64,000 nucleotides of DNA from RGIG8700 sp045648505 (GCA_045648505.1 JAZROD010000044.1:62001-126000); one strand, 5' to 3'; shown: positions 32,399 through 41,362, counted from the stretch's first letter. Notes: generated by a model not told the origin, from the sequence alone. A program made the numbers and translations.

Positions 32399-33688
32399 AT
32401 GAAAAAAACTTTAAGTTTTATACTGATTTTTATTATAATATTCTCTTTCACAAGCCCTGTTTCAGCAAATATCGACAAGGTTGCGGCATCTACCTATTAC
32501 CTAGTTGCCCCTGATACAGGAAGCGTTCTTGCGGAAAAGAACTGTTCCGGTAACCTTGACCCCGGAGATTTCTCAAAGATAATGACGGCAATCATTGCCA
32601 TTGAAAAACTAAACAAGGATTCATACCTTGCTTTCTCTGCCGAAAGTCTTTCTTTTAAAAACAATTTCGGCAACATTATGAGCGTAAAAGAAGGCTACAG
32701 CATCAAAGTTTATGAGCATCTTCAGAATATGCTTCTTCTCTTTTCGGATGCAAGTGCCAATCAGCTTGCCATTTCCATCAGTGAAAACAAAGACAATTTC
32801 GTTAAAGAGATGAACAAAAAAGCTCTTGCCCTTGATATGAAGGATACCACCTTTACTTCTCCGTCAGGCTTTGATGGTGAAAGTGGTAAAACAACGGTTT
32901 ACGACCTTGTCAAGCTTGCACAGTATGCTATGGACCTTCCGCTTTTTGCAGAAATTTCTGCAACAGATGTTTTTTATGTTAACTTAAACGGTGAAGAAAA
33001 GAAATTTTCAAGCAGAAATCACCTTATAAGCAAATACACCTATTCCGATTACACCTACAAGGCTGCACTTGGAATAATGCCTTCTTATTTTACTGATAAT
33101 GCAAATTTTATTGCATATAGCGAAAAAAATTCATCAAAACTTATTGCGGTTGTGGTAAACAGTCCCAGCGATTCAAACCTTACTGTTTACAGAGATGTTA
33201 TAAACCTTCTTTCTTACGGATACAATAATTTTCATTATTCTGTCATCTGCAGAGAAGGTGAAATAATTGACCAGATTCCCGTAATCGGCGGAAGAGCAGA
33301 TGCCGTTACACTGCAATGCGACTCTTCGGTCCGTGCACCTTTACCCAACGGATATGACCACGAGCTTTTAGAGGTTAATGTCCGTAAAAACAATGAAAAA
33401 GTGCGAGCACCAATAAGAAAGGGTACAATTCTTGGTTATGCCGATTATAAGTATGGCGAAAATCACATTGCAACCATTCCTTTAGTTGCAGATAAAGATA
33501 TTGGCTTCAGCCTTTTATCCTTTATACATGACACCCTTTTCGGTTCAATCAACACAACATTTTTATTTATACTTATACTTTTGATTTTTATCTGGTGTAT
33601 TCTTTCTTCAAAATCAAAAGCACAGAAGGCAAAGCGTGCCAGAAAAAGAAAAGAAATTATTGAGAAAATAGACAGAGAAAGGAAATAA
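32399..33688 (+). CDS. S11-type D-Ala-D-Ala carboxypeptidase homologue, active site degenerate
   Basis: A 429-residue exported protein (signal MKKTLSFILIFIIIFSFTSPVSA) with the penicillin-binding S11 fold, a DacF-like C-terminal domain (about 285-380) and, unusually, a C-terminal membrane anchor (about 392-412) followed by a basic tail. The SxxK motif is altered: the segment reads PGDFSKIMTA, which puts Asp57 where the nucleophilic Ser stands, Lys60 being kept. The SxN motif is present (SAN), but the KTG region reads YKAALG. It is probably not a working carboxypeptidase. First gene of an operon with a FemAB-like transferase and a racemase. Confidence 0.85.
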   Translation: MKKTLSFILIFIIIFSFTSPVSANIDKVAASTYYLVAPDTGSVLAEKNCSGNLDPGDFSKIMTAIIAIEKLNKDSYLAFSAESLSFKNNFGNIMSVKEGYSIKVYEHLQNMLLLFSDASANQLAISISENKDNFVKEMNKKALALDMKDTTFTSPSGFDGESGKTTVYDLVKLAQYAMDLPLFAEISATDVFYVNLNGEEKKFSSRNHLISKYTYSDYTYKAALGIMPSYFTDNANFIAYSEKNSSKLIAVVVNSPSDSNLTVYRDVINLLSYGYNNFHYSVICREGEIIDQIPVIGGRADAVTLQCDSSVRAPLPNGYDHELLEVNVRKNNEKVRAPIRKGTILGYADYKYGENHIATIPLVADKDIGFSLLSFIHDTLFGSINTTFLFILILLIFIWCILSSKSKAQKAKRARKRKEIIEKIDRERK

Positions 33689-33692
33689 ACAA

Positions 33693-34751
33693 ATGATTTT
33701 AAAACAGACAGAAGAAAATTTAAAAGAGCTTGACGCTTTTATGCAATCTTCCTTAAAAAGCAATTTTGCTCAGTCAAAAATGTGGGCAAATTTAAAAGAT
33801 AACTGGAAAAACGAAATCGTTGTAAGCCGTGATGAAGACGGTAAAATCAACGGTGCTATGAGCATTCTCATCAGAAAAGTTCCTTTCTTTAAAAACACTC
33901 TTATGTATGCTCCTAGAGGTCCTGTTTGTGACATTCACAACAAAAAAATTCTTTTTGAGCTTTTTGACTCAACAAAAGAACTTGCAAAAGAGCATAAAGC
34001 CTATGTTTTAAAAATTGACCCTGATATTAAAATAGATGATGAAGAATTCAAAGCAATTGTAAAGGAATATGGTTTTAAAATCCAGAAGCCTACAAAGAAC
34101 TTTGAAGGAATTCAGCCAAGATTTGTTTTCAGACTTGATGTTGAAAATAAAACAGAGGACGAGGTTTTTGCATCATTCCACAACAAGACAAGATATAATG
34201 TGCGTGTTGCACTTAAAAACAATGTTACTGTTACAATCGGCAACCGTGACGACCTTAAAAGATTCCACGAAATTATGGTTGAAACAGGTGCAAGAGATGA
34301 ATTCGTTATAAGAAATCTTGCATACTTTGAAAAAATGTATGATATGATGGCACCAACAGATAATTTAAGACTTTACCTTGCCCACTATGAAGGAAACATT
34401 GTTGCAGGTACTATTGCAATCAAATATGGCGACAAGGTGTGGTATCTTTACGGTGCAAGCTCAAACGCTTCAAGAAATGTTATGCCAAACTATCTTCTTC
34501 AGTGGGAAATGATTAAATGGGCAATTAAAGAAAAATGCAGAGTTTATGACTTCAGAGGCGTTTCAGGTGATTTAAGCGAAGATAATCCTTTATATGGTCT
34601 TTACCGTTTCAAAAAAGGCTTCAGCGGTGAATTTACTGAATTTATCGGCGATATTGACCTGGTTTACTCTCCACTTATGAAATTTGCAATTGACAAAGGT
34701 GAAAGACTTTACAGAAACTTGAGAAGAAAGGTTATGCTCCGCAAGAAATGA
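33693..34751 (+). CDS. FemAB/FmhB-type peptidoglycan interpeptide transferase
   Basis: A 352-residue GNAT-like protein of the FemABX family, which adds amino acids from aminoacyl-tRNA to the peptidoglycan side chain. The conserved blocks are RGPVCDIHN, RFVFRLDVENKTEDEVFASFHNKTRYNVRVA (the paired acyl-acceptor region) and the C-terminal YLYGASS, YDFRGVSGD and PLYGLYRFKKGFSGEFTEFIGD. It overlaps the racemase-like gene by four bases (ATGA), suggesting the two act together on the cross-bridge. The amino acid added cannot be predicted. Confidence 0.9.
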   Translation: MILKQTEENLKELDAFMQSSLKSNFAQSKMWANLKDNWKNEIVVSRDEDGKINGAMSILIRKVPFFKNTLMYAPRGPVCDIHNKKILFELFDSTKELAKEHKAYVLKIDPDIKIDDEEFKAIVKEYGFKIQKPTKNFEGIQPRFVFRLDVENKTEDEVFASFHNKTRYNVRVALKNNVTVTIGNRDDLKRFHEIMVETGARDEFVIRNLAYFEKMYDMMAPTDNLRLYLAHYEGNIVAGTIAIKYGDKVWYLYGASSNASRNVMPNYLLQWEMIKWAIKEKCRVYDFRGVSGDLSEDNPLYGLYRFKKGFSGEFTEFIGDIDLVYSPLMKFAIDKGERLYRNLRRKVMLRKK

Positions 34752-35824
34752 ATAAATTAGTTATTGAAAAAGAACTTTTAAAGCATAATGTTGAAACAAT
34801 AAAAGCTCACGCAGGCAACACTCCCGTTATGGGCATTGTAAAATGCAACGGCTACGGTCTGGGACTTGTTGAATATTCAAAGCTTCTTCTTGAATACGGC
34901 ATTGACCTTCTTGGTGTTTCCTGTTTTGATGAGGCAATCGCCTTGAAAGACAATGGTATTAACTGCGAAATTGTGCTTTTAACACCCTATTCAGACGAAG
35001 ATGTTTTAAAAGAAATTGTTAAAAGAGATATTATTGCAACCGTTGGCTCTACAACTTCTGCAAAAGCACTTGAAAATGCAGGTGTTGTCCTTGGGAAAAC
35101 ACCAAGAGCAAATATAGAAATAGATACAGGTATGGGAAGATGCGGTTTTTCGGTGGAAAAGCTTGATGAAATCCTTTCCGTTAAAGACCTGCTTATTGAT
35201 TATTGCGGTACATTTTCTCATTTTTCTTTCAGCTTTGCAGACAAGGATGTTTATGTTTTAAATCAGCTTGAGAAATTTGAAAAAGCAATCACCTACTTAA
35301 ACAATAACGGCTTTAAAACAGGTGTTCTTCATATTGCGAACTCATCTGCTTTTATGAAATACAAAGAAACTCACCTTGATATGGTGAGAGTGGGTTCTGC
35401 ACTCCTTGGAAGAGTTGAAGGGGCAGAAAGCTTCGGCCTTAAAAAAATCGGATATCTTGAAACAAGAGTTATTGAAACAAACCTTTTGAAAAAAGGTTCA
35501 AATGTTGGCTATGCGAACACCTTCAAAGTGAAAAAAGATACCGAAACAGCCATAATTCCAATAGGTTATGCAGATGGTTTCTTAACCGAGAAAAAGAGAG
35601 ACACATTCCGTTTTTTCGACACTTTAAGATATATCAAAGAAGCAATTTTACCCGGGAAATATTTTGTTAAAATCAATAACACCCCTGCAAAAATAATCGG
35701 CAGAGTTGGGATGTTCAATATCATCTGCGATGTTACTGGTATGAATGTTGTTCCCGGTGACAAGGTTACTGCAAATGTAAACCCTATACTGCTTGATAAT
35801 TCTGTCACAAGAGAATATATTTAA
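34748..35824 (+). CDS. Alanine-racemase-like PLP enzyme
   Basis: A 358-residue fold-type III PLP enzyme. The PLP Lys lies in MGIVKCNGYGLG (about residue 34), the phosphate-binding region in MVRVGSALLGR, and a GYADGF block is present as in Alr. The probable second catalytic Tyr is in NVGYANTF. The sequence is divergent from housekeeping Alr, so alanine versus serine or another amino acid is open. Tight coupling to the FemAB-like gene suggests it supplies a D- or L-residue for wall synthesis; that is inference. Confidence 0.82.
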   Translation: MNKLVIEKELLKHNVETIKAHAGNTPVMGIVKCNGYGLGLVEYSKLLLEYGIDLLGVSCFDEAIALKDNGINCEIVLLTPYSDEDVLKEIVKRDIIATVGSTTSAKALENAGVVLGKTPRANIEIDTGMGRCGFSVEKLDEILSVKDLLIDYCGTFSHFSFSFADKDVYVLNQLEKFEKAITYLNNNGFKTGVLHIANSSAFMKYKETHLDMVRVGSALLGRVEGAESFGLKKIGYLETRVIETNLLKKGSNVGYANTFKVKKDTETAIIPIGYADGFLTEKKRDTFRFFDTLRYIKEAILPGKYFVKINNTPAKIIGRVGMFNIICDVTGMNVVPGDKVTANVNPILLDNSVTREYI

Positions 35825-35850
35825 AAGAAGAGCCTTACAGGCTCTTCTTT
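35824..35850. terminator. Terminator shared by convergent genes
   Basis: AAAGAAGAGCC (35824-35834) and GGCTCTTCTTT (35840-35850) around TTACA. It ends the racemase transcript; its right arm is also the last codons of the SipL-like gene on the other strand. Confidence 0.8.
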
Positions 35851-37382
35851 AATTTAGGTATAATAAGTCTTGTTCCTTTTTTGGCTTTATTGTCCGAAAG
35901 CTTATTCAACTCTTTTATAACCTCAACCGATGCACCGTATTTTTTTGCAATATTCCACACATCTTCCCCTTCGTCTGCAAAATAAATCGTCAAAGATGGC
36001 TTTTTTTCTGTTGCTTCAGACAAGGAAACATCTGTTACAGGACTGATTATCTTTTCATCATAAACTATTCCCTCTGCTCCGATATTTACACTTACTTCCA
36101 CACTGTTTTCATTAACCTGACTGCAGGAAACTTTAAGTGCCGATAAATCAATATCACACACAGACTCACTGTTTATATTTGAGCATTTGATTTTTTCATT
36201 TATTTTTACTTCCTTGTGAAGATTGTTTACAGGAAGTTCATTGTCCTGTGAAATATAAAGCACATAAATTTCTGCGGTTGCGCTTATGGTAATTCCTGAT
36301 GAATCTGCAGATATTTCGTCTAAAAAAACATCACATTGAGTGTTGTATACCTTGCTTATGGAAGGTGCATCCCCTTCTGTATACAAAACTTCTTTCAGAG
36401 CTATCTGTTTTGAAACACTTTCTGCCACAGAACTGATTTTAACCTTTTCTTTAACAAGCTCCGCATTTTTATCTGTGGAATATCCGTCACTGATAAGGCT
36501 TTGTTTTTCTTCTCTTATTCCTCTTATTTTTGCATTTATGTCCGCCTTTAAATTAACTGCATTGATGTTTCCTGCATCATCGCCCTTAATATCATATTCC
36601 ACAAACATTGGTGAAAGTGCAACAGAGCTTTTCATATTTTCTTCAAGACCTTCCGCTTCCACCACCTCTGTGAAGGGAATTTCACTTGAAAACACATTAA
36701 GCTCATTTTCACCTGAAACTGCATAAACCACAGAAGCTGTAAGAGTTCCTTTTAAAACCACTTTGTTGTTTATAGGTTTTGCAGAGAAACTGTCAACGCT
36801 CACATTCACCTTTACCACATCTTCTGCCAAAGGCTCGGAAACAGGAATTGCAATAATATCTGAAACCGAAAATTTTCTGTTTACGGTTTTATCAAAACTT
36901 ATGTAGCTTACCTCATCGCATTTAAGTTCAAGACTGTGGTTTTCCACATTGCACACAACTTCCTGTTCGTTAAAGCTGTATACCTTTATTTTAGTCAGTA
37001 TTTCTGCTTTTACATTAACCTTTCTTCCGTTCACAACACGAAAGCTTACGCTTTCTGTTTCACATTCTGCAACAGAAATCATATTTTCATCCACACCGCT
37101 TATTTCTTTAACATCCGTAAAATCACAGGTGCAATGCATACTTTTTATACATCCGCTTCCTTTTTCAGGCATATAAAGTATGCAAAAATCAACTTTACCA
37201 CTATTTATAACTCTGTCATTTTTAACTTCGCTTGACAAAATATGAGAACTTGCATCAACCTGAAGAATCTTGCCAATATCCGGTTTATTCTGGGGAACAA
37301 CCGCATCATTTTCAACCAGTGTTCTCTGATTGCCTGAAAAATATCTGTTTTCAGTTTTAAGTGTATTTCTTATTAACTCCAT
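35835..37382 (-). CDS. DUF3794 and LysM protein, SipL-like
   Basis: A 515-residue protein with repeated DUF3794 (SPOCS) domains over about residues 30-440 and a C-terminal LysM (about 465-512, YFADEGEDVWNIAKKYGASVEVIKELNKLS). This layout matches SipL of Clostridioides difficile, which binds SpoIVA through its LysM domain to attach the coat to the forespore. There is no signal peptide, fitting action in the mother-cell cytoplasm. It is divergent from the gerA operon. The identity rests on domain layout. Confidence 0.85.
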   Translation of the reverse strand: MELIRNTLKTENRYFSGNQRTLVENDAVVPQNKPDIGKILQVDASSHILSSEVKNDRVINSGKVDFCILYMPEKGSGCIKSMHCTCDFTDVKEISGVDENMISVAECETESVSFRVVNGRKVNVKAEILTKIKVYSFNEQEVVCNVENHSLELKCDEVSYISFDKTVNRKFSVSDIIAIPVSEPLAEDVVKVNVSVDSFSAKPINNKVVLKGTLTASVVYAVSGENELNVFSSEIPFTEVVEAEGLEENMKSSVALSPMFVEYDIKGDDAGNINAVNLKADINAKIRGIREEKQSLISDGYSTDKNAELVKEKVKISSVAESVSKQIALKEVLYTEGDAPSISKVYNTQCDVFLDEISADSSGITISATAEIYVLYISQDNELPVNNLHKEVKINEKIKCSNINSESVCDIDLSALKVSCSQVNENSVEVSVNIGAEGIVYDEKIISPVTDVSLSEATEKKPSLTIYFADEGEDVWNIAKKYGASVEVIKELNKLSDNKAKKGTRLIIPKLKKSL

Positions 37383-37415
37383 ATCTCATTCTCCTTATTC
37401 TTTTTATTAAATAAT

Positions 37416-39011
37416 ATGAATGATAAAACAAAATATGCAGATAATAGCAGTATGAAAAATTTATTGAAATTATTATTTACAGACACAGATAAAAATTCTT
37501 TTGTTCTTGATGAACATCCTGCAGGAGAAGTTGCATATCCTCCCATACCTGAATATATTTTCCCATCATGGCGTCACAATTTAGATACTGTTACTGCTGT
37601 TTTCAACAAGGATTTAAGCAGTGATATAAAAATCAGGGAATTCAGCTGCGGAGGTAAAAATGCATTTATTGTTTTTATTGAAAGTATGGTTGATTCCAAC
37701 CGAATAAACACCCATATTTTAGCACCTATGATGCTTATTCCAAGTAATGCCACAGAAGAAGACATAACAAATTCTCTTATTGTGGTAAATCAGCTTACAG
37801 TCACAGATAAGTTTGAAGATGCTTTTTACAGTCTTTCTCTCGGTGATTGTGTAATTTTTGTTGACGGCGTTGAAAAAGCCTTTATGTGTGATGTTAAAAG
37901 TTGGGAGCGAAGAGGGGTTGAACCACCTGTTTCGGAAGCAGTTATCTATGGTCCTCACGAAGGTTTTACCGAAAATTTCAAAACAAATGGTGCTCTTATA
38001 AGAAAAAATGTTCATTCTCCCGACCTCATAAGCGAAATGCTTACAGTTGGCAAGGTCAGTAAAACACCCATTTCTGTTCTTTATATGAAAAACATTGCAA
38101 ACGAAAGCCTTGTAAAAGAGGTTAAACGCAGAATTGAGAACTTAAACAGTGACTATATTTTTCAACTTGGTCAGCTTGAACAGTTTCTGGAAGATAAGAC
38201 CTTCACTCTCATTCCCCAGTTCCTCACAACAGAAAGACCTGACAGAGCGTGCGAGTGTCTTATTGAAGGTAAGGTTGTTATTTTAATGCACGGAAGTCCC
38301 TTTGCACTTATCTGCCCTGTCACATTAACTGAATTCTTCACCACAGTTGAAGATAAATATATCCGTTTTCCCTTTTCAAACTTTTTAAAGGTAATAAGAC
38401 TTATCGCAATTCTGTCTTCTTTTCTTTTACCCGGACTTTATATTGCACTTGTTACCTTTCATATAGAAATGATTCCCTCAAGCCTTTTGTTTGCCATTGA
38501 AGCATCAAGAGAAGCAGTCCCCTTTCCTGCTTTGATAGAGCTTCTGATAATGGAAACCGCCTTTGATATTATAAGAGAAGCAAGCCTTCGTGTGCCCTCA
38601 TCAATCGGCTCAACACTTGGTATTATAGGCGGTCTTATTATAGGTCAGGCGGCAGTTGAAGCAAGCCTTGTAAGTCCTATCAGTATTATTATTGTGGCAA
38701 TCACAGGTATCGGCTCTTTTGCAACGCCAAACTATGCACTCAATATGAGCTTCCGCCTTTTAAGATATTTCTATATTCTTGCAGGAGCTTTGGCAGGCTT
38801 TGGTGGAGTTGCCCTTTGTATGTTCATACACACTTGCATTTTATCAAATGCCAAGTCTGTAGGTGCACCTGTTTTTAACGGTTTTTCTTCATCTGTTTTT
38901 CGCAATCTTTTTGATTTTCCTGTATGGAAAAACGAAGAAAGACACACAACCGCAAACCCCAAGCAAACACAGCTTCAGGGGAAAATCAGCAGAAGGTGGG
39001 TGAAAAAATGA
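37416..39011 (+). CDS. gerAA: Spore germination receptor subunit A
   Basis: A 531-residue GerAA/GerKA/SpoVAF-family protein. The N-terminal half is soluble (IREFSCGGKNAFIVFIESMVDSNRIN), and the C-terminal half (about 310-480) has several membrane segments with the family block PFPALIELLIMETAFDIIREASLRVPSSIGSTLGIIGGLIIGQAAVEA. It forms a nutrient-sensing receptor with subunits B and C in the inner spore membrane. The signal sensed is unknown. It overlaps gerAB by four bases. Confidence 0.94.
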   Translation: MNDKTKYADNSSMKNLLKLLFTDTDKNSFVLDEHPAGEVAYPPIPEYIFPSWRHNLDTVTAVFNKDLSSDIKIREFSCGGKNAFIVFIESMVDSNRINTHILAPMMLIPSNATEEDITNSLIVVNQLTVTDKFEDAFYSLSLGDCVIFVDGVEKAFMCDVKSWERRGVEPPVSEAVIYGPHEGFTENFKTNGALIRKNVHSPDLISEMLTVGKVSKTPISVLYMKNIANESLVKEVKRRIENLNSDYIFQLGQLEQFLEDKTFTLIPQFLTTERPDRACECLIEGKVVILMHGSPFALICPVTLTEFFTTVEDKYIRFPFSNFLKVIRLIAILSSFLLPGLYIALVTFHIEMIPSSLLFAIEASREAVPFPALIELLIMETAFDIIREASLRVPSSIGSTLGIIGGLIIGQAAVEASLVSPISIIIVAITGIGSFATPNYALNMSFRLLRYFYILAGALAGFGGVALCMFIHTCILSNAKSVGAPVFNGFSSSVFRNLFDFPVWKNEERHTTANPKQTQLQGKISRRWVKK

Positions 39012-39988
39012 ACAAGCTTTCTTCTAAAGAAGCAATCGCAGTTATTACCAATTTAATTTGTGCAAAAACCTTTTTAATGGTGCCCATTTATTTTAAAAGA
39101 ATTACAGAAAGCGGAAGCATTGTAACTGTTTTATATATTTTTCTGCTTGCATTTATTTTTCTTTTACTCAAAAATTTTACACCGAAAGCAAAAATCAAAG
39201 CTTTATACCCACCTATAGCTTTAATAATGCTTGTTGTTTGCAGTATAAATCTTTTTGAATACTCCATGACCATTTCTTCTCTTTTCTTTAAAAACACGCC
39301 ACTTTTATTGATTTTTCTTTTCTTTTGTGTTGCAATGGTTTTTGGTGCATACTCAAACATAGGCAAGCTTAACTTGTTTTTTACACCCATTATTTATTCA
39401 GTTGTATTTTTAATGCTTATTTTTACTTTTTCGGGCGGAAATTATTATTATCTGTTCCCCATTTTCGGCAAAGGTTTTGATTCAGTATTTAAAGATGGTT
39501 TTTTTATGCTTTCATCTCTTTTTGAGCTTGTTGTTTTGATTTTTATTCCCGATTTGCTGAAAAATAAGAAAGATATGAAAAAAGTTTCTGCATTTTCTTT
39601 GATTTTTTCTTTAATAATTTTTCTGGTTATAACCTCTGCGTGCCTTGTGACGGTGCACACAGACCTGCCTGAAAACTGTTTTTCTCCATTGTTCTTAATT
39701 TTACGACAAATAAAAATAGGCACTTATTTTCAGCACCCCGATACTGCATTTCTTATAATCTATTTCATCTCTGCATTTTTGTATCTTTCAACTATGCTTT
39801 ACTTTTCGGCACATATCTTTGCACTTTCAGGTCGAAAATTGTCGAAAAAGATGTTTATTATTCCTTTTTCGCTTATTGTTTTGATTCTTGGAATTAATGC
39901 GGGTGCATTTATAGAAGCTTCATCAATTTTAAATATGCTTTTATGGATTTTTCCCTTTGTTGTGCCTTTGTTTTTAAGGAGGTCTTAA
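39008..39988 (+). CDS. gerAB: Spore germination receptor subunit B (permease)
   Basis: A 326-residue APC-superfamily membrane protein with about ten segments, starting MNKLSSKEAIAVITNLICAKTFLMVPIYF. GerAB subunits carry the germinant-binding pocket. ATG 39008 overlaps the gerAA stop as ATGA; the longer frame reading back to 38924 lies inside gerAA and is rejected. Confidence 0.92.
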   Translation: MNKLSSKEAIAVITNLICAKTFLMVPIYFKRITESGSIVTVLYIFLLAFIFLLLKNFTPKAKIKALYPPIALIMLVVCSINLFEYSMTISSLFFKNTPLLLIFLFFCVAMVFGAYSNIGKLNLFFTPIIYSVVFLMLIFTFSGGNYYYLFPIFGKGFDSVFKDGFFMLSSLFELVVLIFIPDLLKNKKDMKKVSAFSLIFSLIIFLVITSACLVTVHTDLPENCFSPLFLILRQIKIGTYFQHPDTAFLIIYFISAFLYLSTMLYFSAHIFALSGRKLSKKMFIIPFSLIVLILGINAGAFIEASSILNMLLWIFPFVVPLFLRRS

Positions 39989-39989
39989 T

Positions 39990-40976
39990 ATGAAAAAATT
40001 TTTACTTGCCGTTTTAGTATTTTCAACATTTCTTTTAACTTCGTGTTTTGACGGTGCTGAAACAGAAAACCGCGCTTATGTGGTTGCTATCGGTATTGAC
40101 AAAACACAGACCAAAGAATTAAGCTACACATTTCAGTACGCCCTGCCCCTTAACATTGACAGTACAGAAGATGAATCACTTAAATGCGAAACGATAAATG
40201 CAACAAACATATACAGTGCATCTGATATTTTCAACTCTCATATTTCCAGGGAAATAAATTTTTCTCATTTAAAGCTTATAGTTTTCAATGAAAATGTGGC
40301 ATCTGACGGACTTGAACGCTTCAAGCCCATGCTTTTAAGCAATACCGATATTCTCCCCTCTGCCTGTATTACCATTTCAAAAGAGCCTGCACAGGAATAT
40401 CTTGAAAATGTATTTTCACCCCTTGAGCTCAACCCTGCCAAATACTACAACTTTGCATTTGATGAAAAAAATTCGCCTTTTTCCGAAGCCTTTTATATAA
40501 AGAACTTCTTTGAAAAAACTGACTATGTTATCCCCTTCACCAAAGAAGGGGCAGTTGTTTTTAAAGACCATAAAGCCGTCTCAACTCTTGAAGACAATGA
40601 AATTCCATACTATAAGCTTCTGGCAGGCACAATGAACAAATTTACCATAGACTTCACAGGTCAGGGTTTTTCCTGTGTTGCAGTTCAGGAAAAGAAGCCT
40701 TCCATCCGAATTGACAAAAACAACTTAAATGTTTTTATCACCCTTCACCTTAAACTTTCTTTTTACGGTAATCCGCCAAAAAACGCCAAAGCCTTAACAG
40801 AAACCAAAATAAAACAAAAGTGCCTTAATATTATAAATAAGGCACAAAACAAAAACACCGATATATTAAACATAGCCACCGCCTTCAGACCGCACTTTTC
40901 AACACTCCATCAATACGAAGCCTTTAATTTTCAAGAAAAATATCAGGAAATTTATTTTGATATTATAATAAAATAA
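39990..40976 (+). CDS. gerAC: Spore germination receptor subunit C (lipoprotein)
   Basis: A 328-residue lipoprotein with signal MKKFLLAVLVFSTFLLTSC and lipobox LTSC, then the Ger(x)C domains (FDGAETENRAYVVAIGIDKTQTKELSYTFQ; REINFSHLKLIVFNE). It is somewhat shorter than the usual 360-400 residues, but the fold segments look continuous to the end. It is the last gene of the gerA operon. Confidence 0.92.
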   Translation: MKKFLLAVLVFSTFLLTSCFDGAETENRAYVVAIGIDKTQTKELSYTFQYALPLNIDSTEDESLKCETINATNIYSASDIFNSHISREINFSHLKLIVFNENVASDGLERFKPMLLSNTDILPSACITISKEPAQEYLENVFSPLELNPAKYYNFAFDEKNSPFSEAFYIKNFFEKTDYVIPFTKEGAVVFKDHKAVSTLEDNEIPYYKLLAGTMNKFTIDFTGQGFSCVAVQEKKPSIRIDKNNLNVFITLHLKLSFYGNPPKNAKALTETKIKQKCLNIINKAQNKNTDILNIATAFRPHFSTLHQYEAFNFQEKYQEIYFDIIIK

Positions 40977-40978
40977 TA

Positions 40979-41020
40979 TTTGTCTAATTTTGTCGAACAA
41001 TTTTTATAGACAAATTTGTC
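40979..41020 (+). promoter_or_regulatory. TTTGTC repeats with a perfect GACAAATTTGTC palindrome
   Basis: TTTGTC occurs at 40979, 40989 and 41015, and inverted at 41009-41014. The last two form the 12-bp palindrome 41009-41020, which overlaps the -35 of the promoter at 41007. This looks like a repressor operator, but no regulator can be named. Confidence 0.5.
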
Positions 41021-41035
41021 ATTTTATGCTAATAT
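41007..41035 (+). promoter_or_regulatory. Promoter of the structured RNA
   Basis: TAGACA (41007-41012), 17 bases, TAATAT (41030-41035) with an extended TG at 41027-41028. The start falls at about 41042, exactly where the first RNA stem begins. Confidence 0.7.
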
Positions 41036-41041
41036 AATAAT

Positions 41042-41213
41042 TGCCAAGCATAAGTTAATATAATTTCAAAAAAGCTATGCGTTTTTGCTTCGTGTAAAAA
41101 CGTATGGGCTCTTATTAATGTATAGCTTTTGGCGATTATATTAACATTCTTGTGCTTGGCGGTTCAAGTGAGTCTGTCGTTTTTCGTGCGTCAGCCTCGC
41201 TGACGCATTTTTT
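41042..41213 (+). ncRNA. Structured RNA of about 170 nt with promoter and terminator
   Basis: Nested pairings make a long rod: 41043-41050 with 41153-41160 (8 bp), 41054-41064 with 41135-41145 (11 bp), 41070-41078 with 41122-41130 (9 bp), and an apical hairpin 41080-41086 with 41096-41102. A strong terminator follows (41187-41213). The rod shape recalls 6S RNA, but I could not match a known family. The terminator stands about 9 nt before the AAAGGAG of the next ORF, so it could instead be an attenuating leader. Confidence 0.7.
41187..41213 (+). terminator. Terminator of the structured RNA
   Basis: TGCGTCAGC (41187-41195) and GCTGACGCA (41199-41207) around CTC, followed by six T. Confidence 0.92.
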
Positions 41214-41233
41214 AATTAAAAGGAGAAATTATT

Positions 41234-41362
41234 ATGGAAAACTATAAAGAAATGTACCTAGCATTATTTAACGGCATAACAGATGAAATCAAAAGACTCA
41301 AAGAACTTCAGAAAAAAGTAGAAGAAATGTACATAAATTGTGAAGATAAATCTTCACAGTGA
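41234..41362 (+). CDS. 42-residue helical small protein
   Basis: An ORF of 42 codons plus TGA with AAAGGAGA seven bases before the ATG. It begins MENYKEMYLALFNGITDEI and continues with a charged, probably coiled-coil helix (KRLKELQKKVEEMY). No family can be assigned with confidence, though short ORFs of this style (NYxxMYxxLFN) recur, as I recall, in Clostridia. It lies directly after the terminator of the structured RNA, and a hairpin array begins at its stop codon. Confidence 0.65.
   Translation: MENYKEMYLALFNGITDEIKRLKELQKKVEEMYINCEDKSSQ

Noticed and set aside
41042..41213. Assignment of the structured RNA as 6S RNA
   Set aside because: Length and rod shape fit, but the large symmetrical central bubble and the conserved flanks of 6S are not evident, so only a generic ncRNA call is made.
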